Source of the DNA: Siphonodentalium dalli
Taxonomy: Eukaryota > Mollusca > Scaphopoda > Gadilida > Siphonodentaliidae
NCBI GenBank assembly: GCA_032622095.1
Contig: CP136066.1
Span: 190,022,816 to 190,086,815 of the forward strand
Direction: 5' to 3'
Length of the DNA: 64,000 nt
Shown: piece after piece, positions 22,858-34,639 of the stretch
Layout: each line of letters opens with the position of its first letter
How positions within the stretch are numbered: position 1 is the stretch's first letter
Program-made: the position numbers and the translations under genes
Notes under the pieces: model-generated
What the model was told of the DNA's origin: nothing
Database searches by the model: none
The model's input: the letters and a program-made list of their open reading frames with translations, nothing else

Positions 22858-25110
22858 ATAGACTAGTATATCAGAAACGCAATCGCAAGATAAGGGTCAA
22901 TTGACGACAATATTATTGGTGATAAGAAATGACGCATGTATAACAGAAACAATGACGCCATTTTTACTGATTGGAATTCTGATGGAATATTGATATCGAT
23001 TCCGATATCTTTATATTGGCTTTCGCGGATCTCCGTGCCGCAAGGAGAGTTCAGTACAAAATACGATTGAAAGTAGTAAACTATTTTACATTTGGTCCAA
23101 AACTGACAAACTTGACACTTATTGGTTGCAAAATGAAACTATCAGAAGAATCCACCTCCACATAATACCCATGCAGCTGCTATTGTTGCAGACATGACAT
23201 TTTACTTGTTGAGAACTTTGACCATGCAGAATCGGGGGTATATATGAGACACCCATATCCCGGGCCCTAACTATCCCTGTTTACTTGTGGCTAAAAGCAT
23301 TAGGGATACGGACCGGACCCGGTCCATTAAGAATGCGGTCTGGTCTGGTTAGATCAGTCCTCCGCGGTCCGCACCGATCCAAAGCGGTCCGGTCCACCTT
23401 TATGTAAATACATTGTAAGTTTAGAAAATAGTGCATCATGGCACATGAAAATCAAGTCCACGGCGTTGAAAAATGACATTATCTTCAAATGCAGTCGAAT
23501 TATTGCCACATAATCGTTCCTTATATACCACCGTCACATATAGACTATACCAGAAACGCGATCTCAAGATAAGGGTCGATTGACGACAATATGATCGATA
23601 ATAAGAAATGACGCATCTATAACAGAATCAATGACGCCATTTTTACTAATTGGCATTCTGGTGGAATATCGATACCAATATCTTTATATTGGCTTTCGTC
23701 GATCCGTGTCGCAAGGAGAGTTCAGTCCAAAATACGATTGAAAGTAGTATAATGTTCTACTTTTGGTCGAAAAACAACACACTGGCTGGCCACTTATTGG
23801 TTGCAAAAATGAAACTGCCAGAACATGAAGCCTCAACATATTCTCCATGTATGCAGCCGCTATGGTAACATGTAGGCATGGATTTTACCTGTTGAGAACT
23901 TTGACCCGAATTGGGATAATGAAACACCCTCTCCTAACCGCCTACGTTTACTTCTGGCTAAAAGCATTCCCTTTTATGGAAGATACACCCTTTGCAATTG
24001 GTTGCTTCAATGCTACAATGCCAACGTCGCATATATACTATCCGAACCGCAATCGCAAGGAAAATGTCCTCAGACGACAATTTATTCATAGAGTTGCCAA
24101 TTGGGTTTGGTTCGAATTCTAAGTTGGTGCCCGAACGACGACCCCTGCTGCCATGCAACCTTGTGGAAAGCACTCTAATAATGGAGACCAATATGAGGTG
24201 GACACGCCAAGTCAATCATTGACAAACAGTAACTCAACCACAAGATAAAGTTCGTTGGACGACAATGCCTTGAGTTGTGATTATTGAAATAACGCATCTA
24301 GCGATTACAGACTTGGCGACCGAGAATTCACGCCATTTTTCCTGATTAACCTTCTGATGGAATATCTATTCATATACCGATCTCTGTATTGGCTTCCGCA
24401 GTGCTCTCGCAAGGAGATTTCAATCAAAGTTCGATTGAAGGTAGTAAAGTATTCTACTGTTGGTATAAAAGCAACACACTTAGCACAAATTAAAAATCAA
24501 AATTGCAAAAACTATTATAGCATGCAATCTCAACATATGTTCCAGCTCCTATTGTTCCAAGCGTGAAATTTTACCTGTTGAGAACTTTGGCCAGAATTGA
24601 TTGGGGGTCACGCTATGTGACACAGCTATCGCCTGTGCCCATTACGCTGGTTAAGACATGTCCTTTTATTGAAGTTCCACTCTTTGATCCTTTGCTTCCG
24701 ACGCACTCGAGAACACACTTGAAGGTGACTATGACAACGTCACACATCGTCTATCAGAAACGCTATCGCAAGATAAAGGTGCTCGGATCACATTTATTTT
24801 ATAGTAGAGTTGCGAATTTGATTTGGTTCAAATTCTAAATCGGTGCCCCGAACGAAGACCCATGCAGCCCTTGTCGAAAGCAATTAATAACGGAGGTCAA
24901 TTATAAGGTGGCAACGCCAAGTCCCTGGGCAGCGTCAAACATAGACTAACGGAAACTCAATCGCAAGATAAAGGTAGTTTGAGGACAATATGTCATGATT
25001 TGTGATTAGAACTAAGGCATCTATCACAGAATCGGTGACCGAGAATTCACGCCATTTTTCCTAATTGGCATTCTGATGGAATATCGATATCAGCTACCGA
25101 TATCTGTATT

Positions 25111-25745
25111 GGTTTCTAAGAGCCCTGTGTCGAAAAGCATTATACGTGTCAACATCGGCGTATTTACTTTGATGTCGCAAATCAATGACCGATGCACACA
25201 GCGCACAGCACGCGGAATTAATTTTAAATGCTACTATTGAACTGGAACTTTCACGTTGAGATACACGTGAAATTAAAGCAAACAGTAGGTAACTGTTCTA
25301 AATACGTCCCATAACGAGTCGCTGTTTATAAAGGGATACACCCGGCCTGAAATACTCGTATTTTACAAGGAACATGGTCATCAAAATATTTTGTATTTTT
25401 GGTGTTCAATATTTTCATAGTATAGATGATGCATCAAACGAAATGTCTTTCTAAATAAAGAAATATGAGCAATAAATATGAAAGCAGTATAGTGATTTGC
25501 TGTTAATATTCTTCAGTAGTGCTGTGCTGCTATAACCTGCTACGTGATATCTGCTGCTTTTCAGTTTGTAAATCTTGTTCTTATTTCTAATTCGGACATC
25601 AAGTGGCACGTCAGCAGAACAGTGCTACTGTTTTTGCATGGAACTCCGATGTATTAATTCATATATGCGCAACACATACCAAAAATATTGACCACGTAGA
25701 TTACTTGCCATATCTCGAAATTATGTAATTTAAATATAAGTCGTA
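25111..25745. other. Unassigned DNA
   Basis: No exon, palindrome or repeat partner was recognised. Confidence 0.35.
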
Positions 25746-25749
25746 ATTA

Positions 25750-25970
25750 TATATGTGCTTGCTTCAGTGAGCGTGGACCAATTCTCATTTATTATGGGAA
25801 TGGCCATGTATCGATCTGAATGGCACATTGAGATGTCCCTCAACTCAGATCAAGCCTGAAATCGGTCCCGATTTTCGCCCATTTCTGGGTTAGAACCCGC
25901 ACCAACCTCGTCTAGCCACGACTGCGATGAATTTATCCAAGACCTAACCACATCGGCTACGGGGACATTA
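25750..25970 (-). mobile_element. tRNA-headed SINE candidate S2
   Basis: On the - strand, GTAGCCGATGTGGTTAGGTC (about 25,942-25,961) matches box A. GCGGGTTCTAACCC (about 25,886-25,899) matches box B with a T where tRNAs usually have G. About 130 bases of body follow. This is a good tRNA-derived SINE head. Confidence 0.6.
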
Positions 25971-26084
25971 TTAAAAATAAACTCCTTTCACCGAGCGTTG
26001 GGATTCGTATATCAGTCTGAAATTGGGTTCAAATATTGACACAGAACGGATCTACCATTCTATAGGAACAGCATACTGCACTCC

Positions 26085-27065
26085 GAAATTACTGGTATAC
26101 TGGCAACGTTGGTCCCACGTTTGGCCAATGCATCTACCCCAACGTTTTGTTTGTTACGTTGGCCTAACGTTGGCCCAACATTCGCCCAACGTATTTATAA
26201 ACTTCTGACAAATATTGAAAGTTGAACAGCGTGCATACCGTTTTTTTTAACAAAAACAAATAAAATCCATGATATTTGTGAGAAACTACCTTTTTGTGTA
26301 AATAAATTTCATACATTTTCCAGATATTGTTCTATTTCTGAATCGCAACATGTTATACAATGGTGATTTTGCAACTTATGGTGCTGTAATTGAATAAGCT
26401 CGTGTACAACATATTTATTGTCAATGACGAACGTAAGCTTATGGAATACAGGTATTGGTAATTACATTGGTGTAACATTGGGCCAACTTTGGCAGTGTTA
26501 TGTACGTCTGCGTACATATAAATGATACGGCAGACAAATATATATTGGGCTAACGTTATGCCAACCATGTGGTTTGAGGTTCAAACATTGTTCCTCCGTT
26601 GGGCCAACGTTATGTCAACCAAATGGTTTCCAAAGTTGTCCCTCGGTTGGGCCAACGTTATGCCAACCATGTGGTCTGGTTACTAACATTGGCCCAACCG
26701 CATCATTATAGTATCGACGAATACTTTTCCGGAAGCCTCTCTTTTCCTCTCTTTCATGACTCTTTGAACTAAATAAATGATGAAATCATGGGATGATTAG
26801 ACTATATATATAGTATAATGTGTAGGTCCTCAATTTTCCTAAGATCCCCGAAATATTGACATAATACAAACAGAAAAAAGGTGTTCGTCGATACCATTAC
26901 CGCCAGGTCCAACGTTGTGCCAAAGCTCTGCATGTGTATTTCGTCCAACAATGAGCAAATTTACGCGCGTTGGCCAACGTTTGTTGCCAAAGTTGACCCA
27001 GCATGCTTGCCATGCTATCTGTGTGTAAACCATGGGGTTCTGGTAACCATGGTTTCGGCGACAGC
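26085..27065. repeat. Cluster of GTTGGCCCAACGTT-type palindromic repeats
   Basis: Variants of TTGGGCCAACGTTATGCCAA recur in groups near 26,110-26,200, 26,465-26,700 and 26,910-27,000. Many units are self-complementary. The 26,560-26,700 block is a short tandem with CCAACCATGTGGT spacers. Confidence 0.65.
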
Positions 27066-27738
27066 ATGCTAGCAACAGTATAGGAAAAAATATGCATTAA
27101 ATTTATCAACAATATTCATATCGCTAAAGGTGTTTTGTTTCTTCTTTCGCTATAAAGCTAGGGCCGTTCCGGTATGCAGATCCACGATCAGCGATGTAGT
27201 CGGCTATCAAGATGGCTGCATGTAGGGGGAAGGGTCAGGTTTAATTTTTAAAAAGGTTATAACCAATATGGCTTCAATAAGACTTGGCATATATATACAG
27301 TATACATACACAAGTATTTCACGCATATTTATCGACTTATTTTAAACGAGAACGTATATAACCACTGCGAGTATTATATATAGTTTGAGGCCACTGTGCT
27401 TTAAGTTATAATTTTGGCACCCAAATAAAATGTAGACAGCGAGCTTTCAGTCTCCGCAAAGTATCACACAATAGGTTATGGTCCATAGGAAGCAACGTGG
27501 AACCGATTCACCAGACTTATAATGATTGAAATCGATTAAATATCGGTTCCACGACAAAGCACCCGAAGCGGGCGATAAGTGCGAATCTCTGTCGAAGTGA
27601 ATTTAAATGGCCACTCATTCTAATTGGCGTGTGGGTCCATGCGAGCCGAAACATTTTACAAATCCTTCGATCAATATTATACCCCATAAGACATAAGTGT
27701 GCAACGTCTTCGATATGGATCATTCGACATTGGTATAC
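27066..27738. other. Unassigned DNA
   Basis: A short inverted pair around 27,495-27,555 (GGAACCGATTCA against TCGGTTCC) is the only structure noticed. Confidence 0.35.
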
Positions 27739-27742
27739 TTAT

Positions 27743-28002
27743 ACCTTCCATGACTGCAGCTTCCTGAAATTTTGAGAAAACCTTGTTCCAATGCATTCTA
27801 TTATACACGCGAGTCGCCCGTAGGGCGCCTAATATATATAAGAGAATACATTGACCTAACAATATTTACATTGATCTTGTACGCCAGTGCATTCTCTTAT
27901 ATATGCTGGGCTCCCTATATGGGGACACTCGCATATATGTAAGATAATGCACTGACACAGGGTCTTTAATGCTGCACCAACTTAGCTCCCGTCACGAAAG
28001 GG
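27743..28002. mobile_element. MITE family D, copy 3, flanked by TTAT
   Basis: It starts ACCTTCCATGACTGCAGC and ends GCTCCCGTCACGAAAGGG, as in the family. Both flanks read TTAT (27,739-27,742; 28,003-28,006) in place of TTAA. It carries two degraded hairpin modules. Confidence 0.7.
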
Positions 28003-28079
28003 TTATACAACATTTTATTCCTAAGTGAGGCTGAATAAGTAAAGATGTTGTCGTTTTGTTGTAACATTTCTGTAGTGCC

Positions 28080-28394
28080 ATATTTATTTATTTATTTATT
28101 ATTTATTTATTTTTTATTAAGCAAAATACGTCCCTGGGTTGGGACAGGTTGCCATACATATATATAATATTAATATGGTACATGAACATATATAAACTGT
28201 ATAATAATAACATCACTCAGTCAATTAACTTAATATACATTATATAATAATATTTATGTATTGTTCAATCTGCACTCGAAAAACCTCCTGACTATGTTGC
28301 AAACTTTCGCACAATGTTGTGTAAGGTCATTATCTAATATATGCTTCAGTTGGTCCCATATGTAACCGTGTTTGTGACAGTTGTCTTCAAATAC
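28080..28394 (-). CDS. Possible terminal exon or retroelement 3' end, unrecognised
   Basis: On the - strand an AATCATACAG acceptor-like border at 28,395 is followed by an open frame. It reads VFEDNCHKHGYIWDQLKHIL and continues to RRFFECRLNNT, with a stop at 28,254-28,256 (46 residues). About 130 bases further is AATAAA (near 28,118), then an (AAAT)n run to about 28,085. The regular mix of residues looks coding. The stem GTCCC-GGGAC just before the signal and the simple-repeat tail also resemble a LINE 3' end. The frame is open upstream of the acceptor as well. I do not recognise the family. Confidence 0.3.
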
Positions 28395-28514
28395 CTGTAT
28401 GATTTTTATTGCGAGATAATGGCATGTTATTTACAGGCAAATGTCGATAGCATCGATACGTGTGGAACTAGAGAGATTTTACTCCTCACGTATATAAACA
28501 CTTAAAAAGACAAG

Positions 28515-29212
28515 AAAGTCCCCCCTCATATATTCGGTAATATTTTATGAGATATTCGATGGATTTTGACGAAACTTTATGCAAATGTTTAGTGGTATCT
28601 GATACACAACCTGTGAGTTATGTTATGACCGGCTGAGCACGAATTGAATGGAAGAGGGTGCTTTTCAAAAGTTGCAAAACACTGACGTAGAGTGGACAGT
28701 CACTCCATTGTTCCATTGTTACTGGCTGTAAATGTGGTCTAAAAGTGACACTGTGAGTCCACGATAACATGCGTGTCATCTTCGGGACACAATGTTCTGC
28801 TGCATACCCAGGCCATTCAGTCTAACCACATTCATTTGGAATGACACCTTAAAGTTTCATGCTGTGAGCAGCACAGAGTTATTGAAATAAGCCTCTTTGA
28901 AGCCATTTTTCAGTAAACCATGTTTCCCATATGTAGGCCATTGAGGTACCAACAGATAAGGATGTTCCAAGCCTGTGCGAGAAATGGGGACCAAGGCAAA
29001 GCTTAATATCTGTGATCACTCTACCTGTGTTTTTGCAACTTTCGAAAAGTGTCCCTCTTCCATTCAATTTGTGCTCACTCAGCCATATCTCACATCACAT
29101 CATAGTAATTAACACACTTGATGTCTTTGGTACCACAAAACATTTGTGGAAAGTTTCATCAAAATCCATCCAATATCTCATAAAATACTACCGAGTATAT
29201 TAGGGGGACTTT
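28515..29212. mobile_element. 698-bp palindromic MITE family M
   Basis: It has long inverted ends. AAGTCCCCC at the left and GGGGGACTT at the right are followed inward by matching blocks such as GGTAATATTTTATGAGATAT. The arms extend about 180 bases and include CAATTTGTGCTCACTCAGCC and its mirror. It has no coding capacity. Confidence 0.8.
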
Positions 29213-30298
29213 GAGGTGTTTAGTTATTTGGTACAGATGCATTTTATAATCATGTTTGTTTCCGTCGATATTCTGGCACCATAGCGTTTTCTAAGACGAT
29301 ATGCTTGCAAACACTTCTTTCGATGTCAGATATTCAAAGCGTTCCCAGATTTAAACTGGTGGGTGTGGTCTCAGCGGACGTGGTCGGTGGATGTTCGTGG
29401 CATGATCCACCTTAGTGTATATGGCTTCAGGTGCGACTGGCATATGTGAGAATATGCGCTTGTTGCTGTGTGATAGTACCGATACACTGGAATATCTGTA
29501 CATGTGGAATTGGTTCTGTTTTGCTATTTAACAAAACAAAAAGATTATCACCAGACATTGACGATACAATTGCATGATCAATGTCTTGTTGCCCTGCGCT
29601 AATCGAACCTATATCTCAAATTCCAAAAATTCGCACCAGATTAACTGAACCATGATCTCTGGAACAATTCAAATATATAGAACAAATAATTAGGTTTGGT
29701 ATCACAGCATATATTTTGGTTTCGTATTTTATTGCACATCCAAAATATATATTTCTAAAAATATTTTCCATAACAAAATATAGGATGAACAAAGGGGGAT
29801 TGGAGCACAAGTTATAATAACTAAAACTAAGGTGGGGATACTCTTCCCTGGACATGGGCGGTGGTTCAGAGAAGAAACATACACATGTATTAATATTGAA
29901 CACTAAAATTAACAAATATCAAACTAAACACACAAAAACAGTGCGGTATGTTAACTTCAAGATTGGTTTAGGGCAACGTAAGATAGTTTTCATCATCATA
30001 TGTTTTAGTGCATGTCGATATCTCAATTTATTCTATTATGATTGATGTGTTTCGATAAATTGTAGTTGATATGTTAATCCCCGAATCGCAATGACGATAT
30101 GGTATGTTATGGGCAGCTGCGAACAATTGGTAATTTCCTTCGTTGGAAAGTGAGATTGAACCAATAAGTAGATATGCAACATGTTTTTATGTAGTCCACA
30201 ATTCCTCGCTATTTGCTCTTTGGTGTTGGGCCTATCTTTCATATAAAAGGGACAATTAAAACGCAATGATCAGCGTCCTCGTTTAGGTAGCCACGACC
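29213..30298. other. Unassigned DNA
   Basis: AT-rich. No splice-flanked exon, palindrome or repeat partner was found in more than 1 kb. Confidence 0.4.
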
Positions 30299-30302
30299 TC
30301 AA

Positions 30303-30685
30303 CCCTTTACCCAACAAACCGGCCAAAACCGGCCAAATAAAGCTTCAACAGCCTAAAATATCTTCGGTCTGTCTCAATAGAACCATACAAATATGGATAT
30401 CATTGGAACCGGCTCCTTGACCACATTGTGATAGTTAGAGTTATGCCCTGTTCCAATGCATTCTCTTATATATGCGAGTCGACCATAGGTCGCCTCGCAT
30501 ATATAAGAGAATGCATTGGCCTAAAAAAAAATCTTTTTTTACCATTTTTTCTTACATTCTTTAACAATTTTATAATTTTTAATGTGTTAAGCCAATGCAT
30601 TCTCTTATATATGCGAGGCGACCTATGGTCGACTCGCATATATAAGAGAATGCATTGGCACAGGGCCCTTCTGTTGGGTAAAGGG
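30303..30685. mobile_element. TTAA-flanked MITE family B, copy 3
   Basis: A 383-bp copy with CCCTTTACCC and GGGTAAAGGG ends. The right flank is TTAA (30,686-30,689) and the left is TCAA, apparently a mutated TTAA. The two hairpin modules start near 30,452 and 30,593. Confidence 0.85.
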
Positions 30686-30691
30686 TTAACA

Positions 30692-31083
30692 TATTCTTGT
30701 GAACATAGGTTCACGTTGGACCTAAATATTCAAATAGGTTAATTTTGGACTTATTTGATTATGAAATAAGACTATAGTGGACTTATACCCGTTATTCCGT
30801 TGGACGGTGCGTGTCACAGTGAAAACACATTATAAAGAGCGTACATCTGGTATAAGTCGTGAGTTGGTTTATTCGCGTTTTGTCCAGCCCGTTCTCGTGA
30901 AAATAAGCACAAGATACACAGCAATGCGGGCTCATTTCACATGAATATAGACCTGTTATGGCTGTTTTAATAATCAGATTTTAGGCCCATATAGAGCGTA
31001 TTTGAAATTTATATAATGTCGATATGAGCTAATTTAGCGCAAAGAAATAAGCCCGTATTGCGCTTATTTTCACGAGAACAGGC
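30692..31083. mobile_element. MITE family K, copy 1 (composite)
   Basis: It ends in CTTATTTTCACGAGAACAGG. A second inward-facing end, CCGTTCTCGTGAAAATAAGC, starts near 30,890, so 30,890-31,083 is itself a palindrome. It shares TAAAGAGCGTACATCTGG and AAGTCGTGAGTTGGTTTATT with the copies at 32,200 and 46,323. Confidence 0.65.
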
Positions 31084-31202
31084 GGAACAACTACATTCAG
31101 GGCTGCTTATTAAATTATTTCAACAATGGTCAACATTCAAATCGCTTCGTTTATTTGCATAGTCTGCATAAGTACCGTGCACATTTGGGTGGAACGTATA
31201 AA

Positions 31203-31449
31203 CTGACTGTTTGTCTTCATATTGTATGCACGATTTGCGACTTGCAAACTCAGTTTTGTTGCGAAAATATACCGTTCCTATTAGCTTAGTATTAGCAAAA
31301 CAAGACATTATTGCGTGATTGAACAAAATTAAACTCTTCTCAAATGACTACCTACTGACTGTTTGTCTTCATATTGTATGCCCGATTTGCAACTTGCAAA
31401 CTCAGTTTTGTTGCGAAAATATACCGTTCATATTAGCTTTGTATTGGCT
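31203..31449 (+). repeat. Direct repeat pair
   Basis: A block of about 95 bp with GACTGTTTGTCTTCATATTG, GCAAACTCAGTTTTGTTGCG and AAAATATACCGTTC occurs at 31,203 and again at 31,352. The segment AGCAAAACAAGACATTATTG (near 31,295) recurs at 32,112. Confidence 0.75.
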
Positions 31450-32103
31450 GCGGACACACGTATCACAGTAGCGATGGAATAGTAGGTGTGACAATTCATT
31501 ATGGTGGAGTTTGGTGACAACTGGTTGTCATAATTAATATGCCATAGCTAGCTATATCGCCCGCTGCATATTCGCACAATCAGCCCTCCAAAGTTTGTTA
31601 TAATTAGCCTTTTTCTTGTTTTCGATCCTTGTATAGTTCGCTTTGCTTATTCCAGATGCTTTCTCTCAACTGCATTTCATCCAACAGTTCCGACACAGCT
31701 TCATCGGCCCATATGATAATATTAGTGGAATTATGCGTAGAACTAAACGTCGCAAAATGAAAAACGCAACAGGGGAACTGTCTTGAGTTGATCATATCAA
31801 CAAAACGTATTATGTGCATGATATGTCAGTGAATGAGGGATTGCCACTGTCAAACACAATTCTGGACTATCGATCGTGCAATTATATATATCGTAGAGAA
31901 TACAATGTGCAAAACGTAATGAGTAGAGATCAACCTTGGTGAAACGCAATGGGTTAATTGGTCAAGTCGACTAATTGTGCGGAGACTCAGCGGGCAACAT
32001 GGCTAGCTATGGCACAGAAATATGACGACCAATTGTCACCAAACTGCACCAAAATAAATTGTCACACCTACTATACCATCGCTACTGTGGTACGTGTGTC
32101 CGC
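31450..32103. mobile_element. 654-bp inverted-repeat element family L
   Basis: The ends are GCGGACACACGTATCACAGT and its complement CTGTGGTACGTGTGTCCGC. Inverted matching extends about 90 bases (TAGTAGGTGTGACAATT, TTTGGTGACAA). It interrupts the direct-repeat region, whose sequence resumes at 32,108. No clear target duplication is visible. Confidence 0.7.
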
Positions 32104-32199
32104 ATCCATTAGCAAAACAAGCCATTATTGCGTGATTGAACAAAATTAAACTCTTCTCAAATGACTACCTACTAAAACAGTTAGTCAATTTACGTGCAG

Positions 32200-32568
32200 A
32201 TTATTATCGGACTAAATTGAACTTCACGGAAGTAGGTTCATAATCGACTTATAATATTTAAATACATAGGTTCATATTGGATTATTTAATTCTGAAATAA
32301 GCACATATTGGACTTATATACTGTATTCCGTTTTATGGCGACGACCACAATGAGAACACATTTTAAAGAGCATACATCTGATAAGTCGTGAGTTAGTTTA
32401 TTAGCGTTATTTCCCGCTCATAATGGACTTATAACAAATAAGTCATTATGAGTCGATAATGGTACTAAAACACTCTCATTTTCAGTTCGTTTATGGACTC
32501 AAAATTAGTCGATTGTAAGCCGATTATGAAACTAACACTACGTGCTGATTTTCGAGAGAACAGGCTGA
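32200..32568 (+). mobile_element. MITE family K, copy 2
   Basis: It ends GTGCTGATTTTCGAGAGAAC before AGGCTG and carries TTTTAAAGAGCATACATCTG and AAGTCGTGAGTTAGTTTATT. The left end is not resolved. Confidence 0.55.
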
Positions 32569-32639
32569 TATAAAATGCAATGGCATGTTTGAAACATAAG
32601 CTCAACTTCCATATCCATTTTGCTTTTGATTCCATAAAG

Positions 32640-33010
32640 TGATGTGAATCACTCCGGTAGGCTAATAAAATAGAAATGGAGAATAATCTTGTTTAAAGTA
32701 GTTATTGTTACAAATATTATATCCAAATTGACAACAGACACCGTCAGACTTATATATTAATTAAATGCAGCAACTGTTGATGGCAAAATAAGTTTCGTTA
32801 GTTTATCGCCGATAGATGCGTCCCGAATCGAGTAGTAAATATTTACAATTGAGCGTAGTCCAGACGATGTTTTCTATGGAGTGGCATGGTCGATTTGCTT
32901 CAGATTTTCGGCAATGTTAGTAGAATGTTACATTCCTCCATTTGCCATAGCGCCTGAATACTAACTTATCAGTTTCACGCACCTAAACAAGTACATATAT
33001 ACTATGTCTT
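32640..33010 (-). repeat. Dispersed repeat J, antisense copy
   Basis: The reverse complement of 40,330-40,640. It contains TGCGTCCCGAATCGAG, AGTAAATATTTACAA and TTTTCTATGGAGTGG. Confidence 0.7.
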
Positions 33011-33109
33011 TAATGTCCGCACCAGATCGGACAGCGTACTGCACCACAACAACATACCTGGACAAATGTTCTAATGGGGGAAGTCGGCATTTTTGCATTC
33101 GGATCTTTA

Positions 33110-33262
33110 TTCAGTGATCTCGAATGAGACTTTTTAGCCTTACACACTTGGTATCTGACCGAGTTCTGATTTTTGTCAGAATACCCTGACCAGGTTGCGA
33201 CCTCTGGTCCGCTAGCACGAGAGACCAGTACGCTACCTCTCGGCTACCGACTACTCGAGAGG
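33110..33262 (-). mobile_element. tRNA-headed SINE candidate S3
   Basis: On the - strand, GGTAGCCGAGAGGTAGCGTA (about 33,229-33,247) matches box A. CAGAGGTCGCAACCTGG (about 33,187-33,203) is a degenerate box B 40 bases later. The body continues to an AATAAAGATC near 33,110. CGAGAGGTAGCGTA is repeated just outside the head. Confidence 0.55.
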
Positions 33263-33267
33263 TAGCG

Positions 33268-34575
33268 TATATATAGTAGAGCTTGAGCTGCATGTAGACC
33301 CCCCTCCCCCCCTATGCGGATTTTTGGTGGTTATGATATCTTTGTAGAACTATATCAGTCCTTCAATTTGCCGGTTGTTTGCCATCTGGCGATGGGGGCT
33401 TTATAGAGTTATCGGTCTTTGAATCCAAGATGGCCGCCAACGTTGAATTTCTAACCAGGTAAATTTCAATTCGCAATTAATCAGGAAGTTTATGAGGTAT
33501 TATGTCGTGCGATATGCCATTCTATTGATAATTGAGTACTCCTTATTTATTTGTAAGAATAAATTTCATATATTTAAAATGGCCGCCAAAATGGCCACCG
33601 GAAGTGGAAAATGTGACACTTTTTCACTAATATCTTCTATATCAGTTTCTGCTGTTTAGAACTGATTGAGAATTGTGACTTTATTTTGTATTGTTTATAT
33701 TAACTGATCATTGGGGCAATGAAATAAGAAATTCTTTGGGTCCTAGGCCCTTCCGATCCCTCAAAAATTTGACTTTACAGGATGCGGTATAAAATTTTCA
33801 CAAAAAAATCACAATTGGGATTCTAGTCACATTTCAACAAGGAATGAACAGAACTGTGTTATGTAAGTGAGACACACCATTACCCGTGAATATTCCAAAT
33901 CATTGGAACCAAAATTGTTACTTTGGATCAAAATGGCCGCCAAAATGGCCGCCAACATATGGAAAATTGTAAATATATTGCCCCAGCGTTCACTGCAATC
34001 GCTTACAATCTGTGGTCGATGAAGTAAAATTGGCTATTCTGCCTTATATCCATTGAAAACTAACATGTCTGATTCACCTTGGTTAAGTTTTAGTATTGTA
34101 ACCACTGACATTACCAGAAATATTGGATTTTACTCACACACACTTGACATAAATATCGGCAAAAATTAACTTTTCATGTTTTGATCATTTTTATTAAAAG
34201 TAAACTGTAACTAACTTTGATATGAACGGTGTTTATCGTTTTGGTCTAATGTAAATGTGTCACACTAAGGTCATTATAGAGCAAATTACTCAAGATGACT
34301 TCCAAAATGGCAACCAACTTGGGTAAAAAGTTCATTGTTCACATATATCCGGAACATTATTGTCTGCTGTTCCGAAAAGTTAGCAAATTGTAACTTACTT
34401 GGTTATTATGCATGTTAGGTAATCAACTGACAACTAAATATTATTGGCTGTCCCGGTTCCTTATGGGGCATGACAAATTCATTTTAAAGTTGCTTGTGTA
34501 ATTTTGCCGAAAACCTCTTTTGGGATTCTGGCCACTTTGAATCTGTGAAACGGAACTAAGATGAACCATAATCTG
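33268..34575 (+). repeat. Left arm of the foldback element
   Basis: It contains paired GCC-rich motifs such as AAAATGGCCGCC at about 33,428, 33,580, 33,590, 33,933 and 33,943. Other landmarks are TTTGACTTTACAGGATGCGG and CTGCTGTTCCGAAAAG, each mirrored in the right arm. Confidence 0.8.
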
Positions 34576-34639
34576 TGGTGACTATTCTGGCTATTTTGAC
34601 TCATTAGGATAAAATTGATCACCTCGATACAAGAGGGAG

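Larger units (their letters stand above)
20130..25110 (+). repeat. Degenerate array of about 0.7-kb alpha/beta repeat units
   Basis: Two interleaved unit types recur. Beta units begin near 20,327, 22,866, 23,547, 24,216 and 24,945, with CAATCGCAAGATAA, GAATTCACGCCATTTTT and GGCATTCTGATGGAATATCG. Alpha units begin near 20,140, 24,025 and 24,745, with GAGTTGCCAATTTG. CGGACCGG-rich words occur in two beta units (20,831; 23,310). No reading frame is conserved, so this looks like a decayed tandem or transposon-derived array. Confidence 0.65.

Noticed and set aside
30428-30742. Frames containing YMRGDLWSTRIYKRMHWHRA or similar in several places
   Set aside because: They are readings of the 69-bp hairpin module, which gives similar peptides on both strands.
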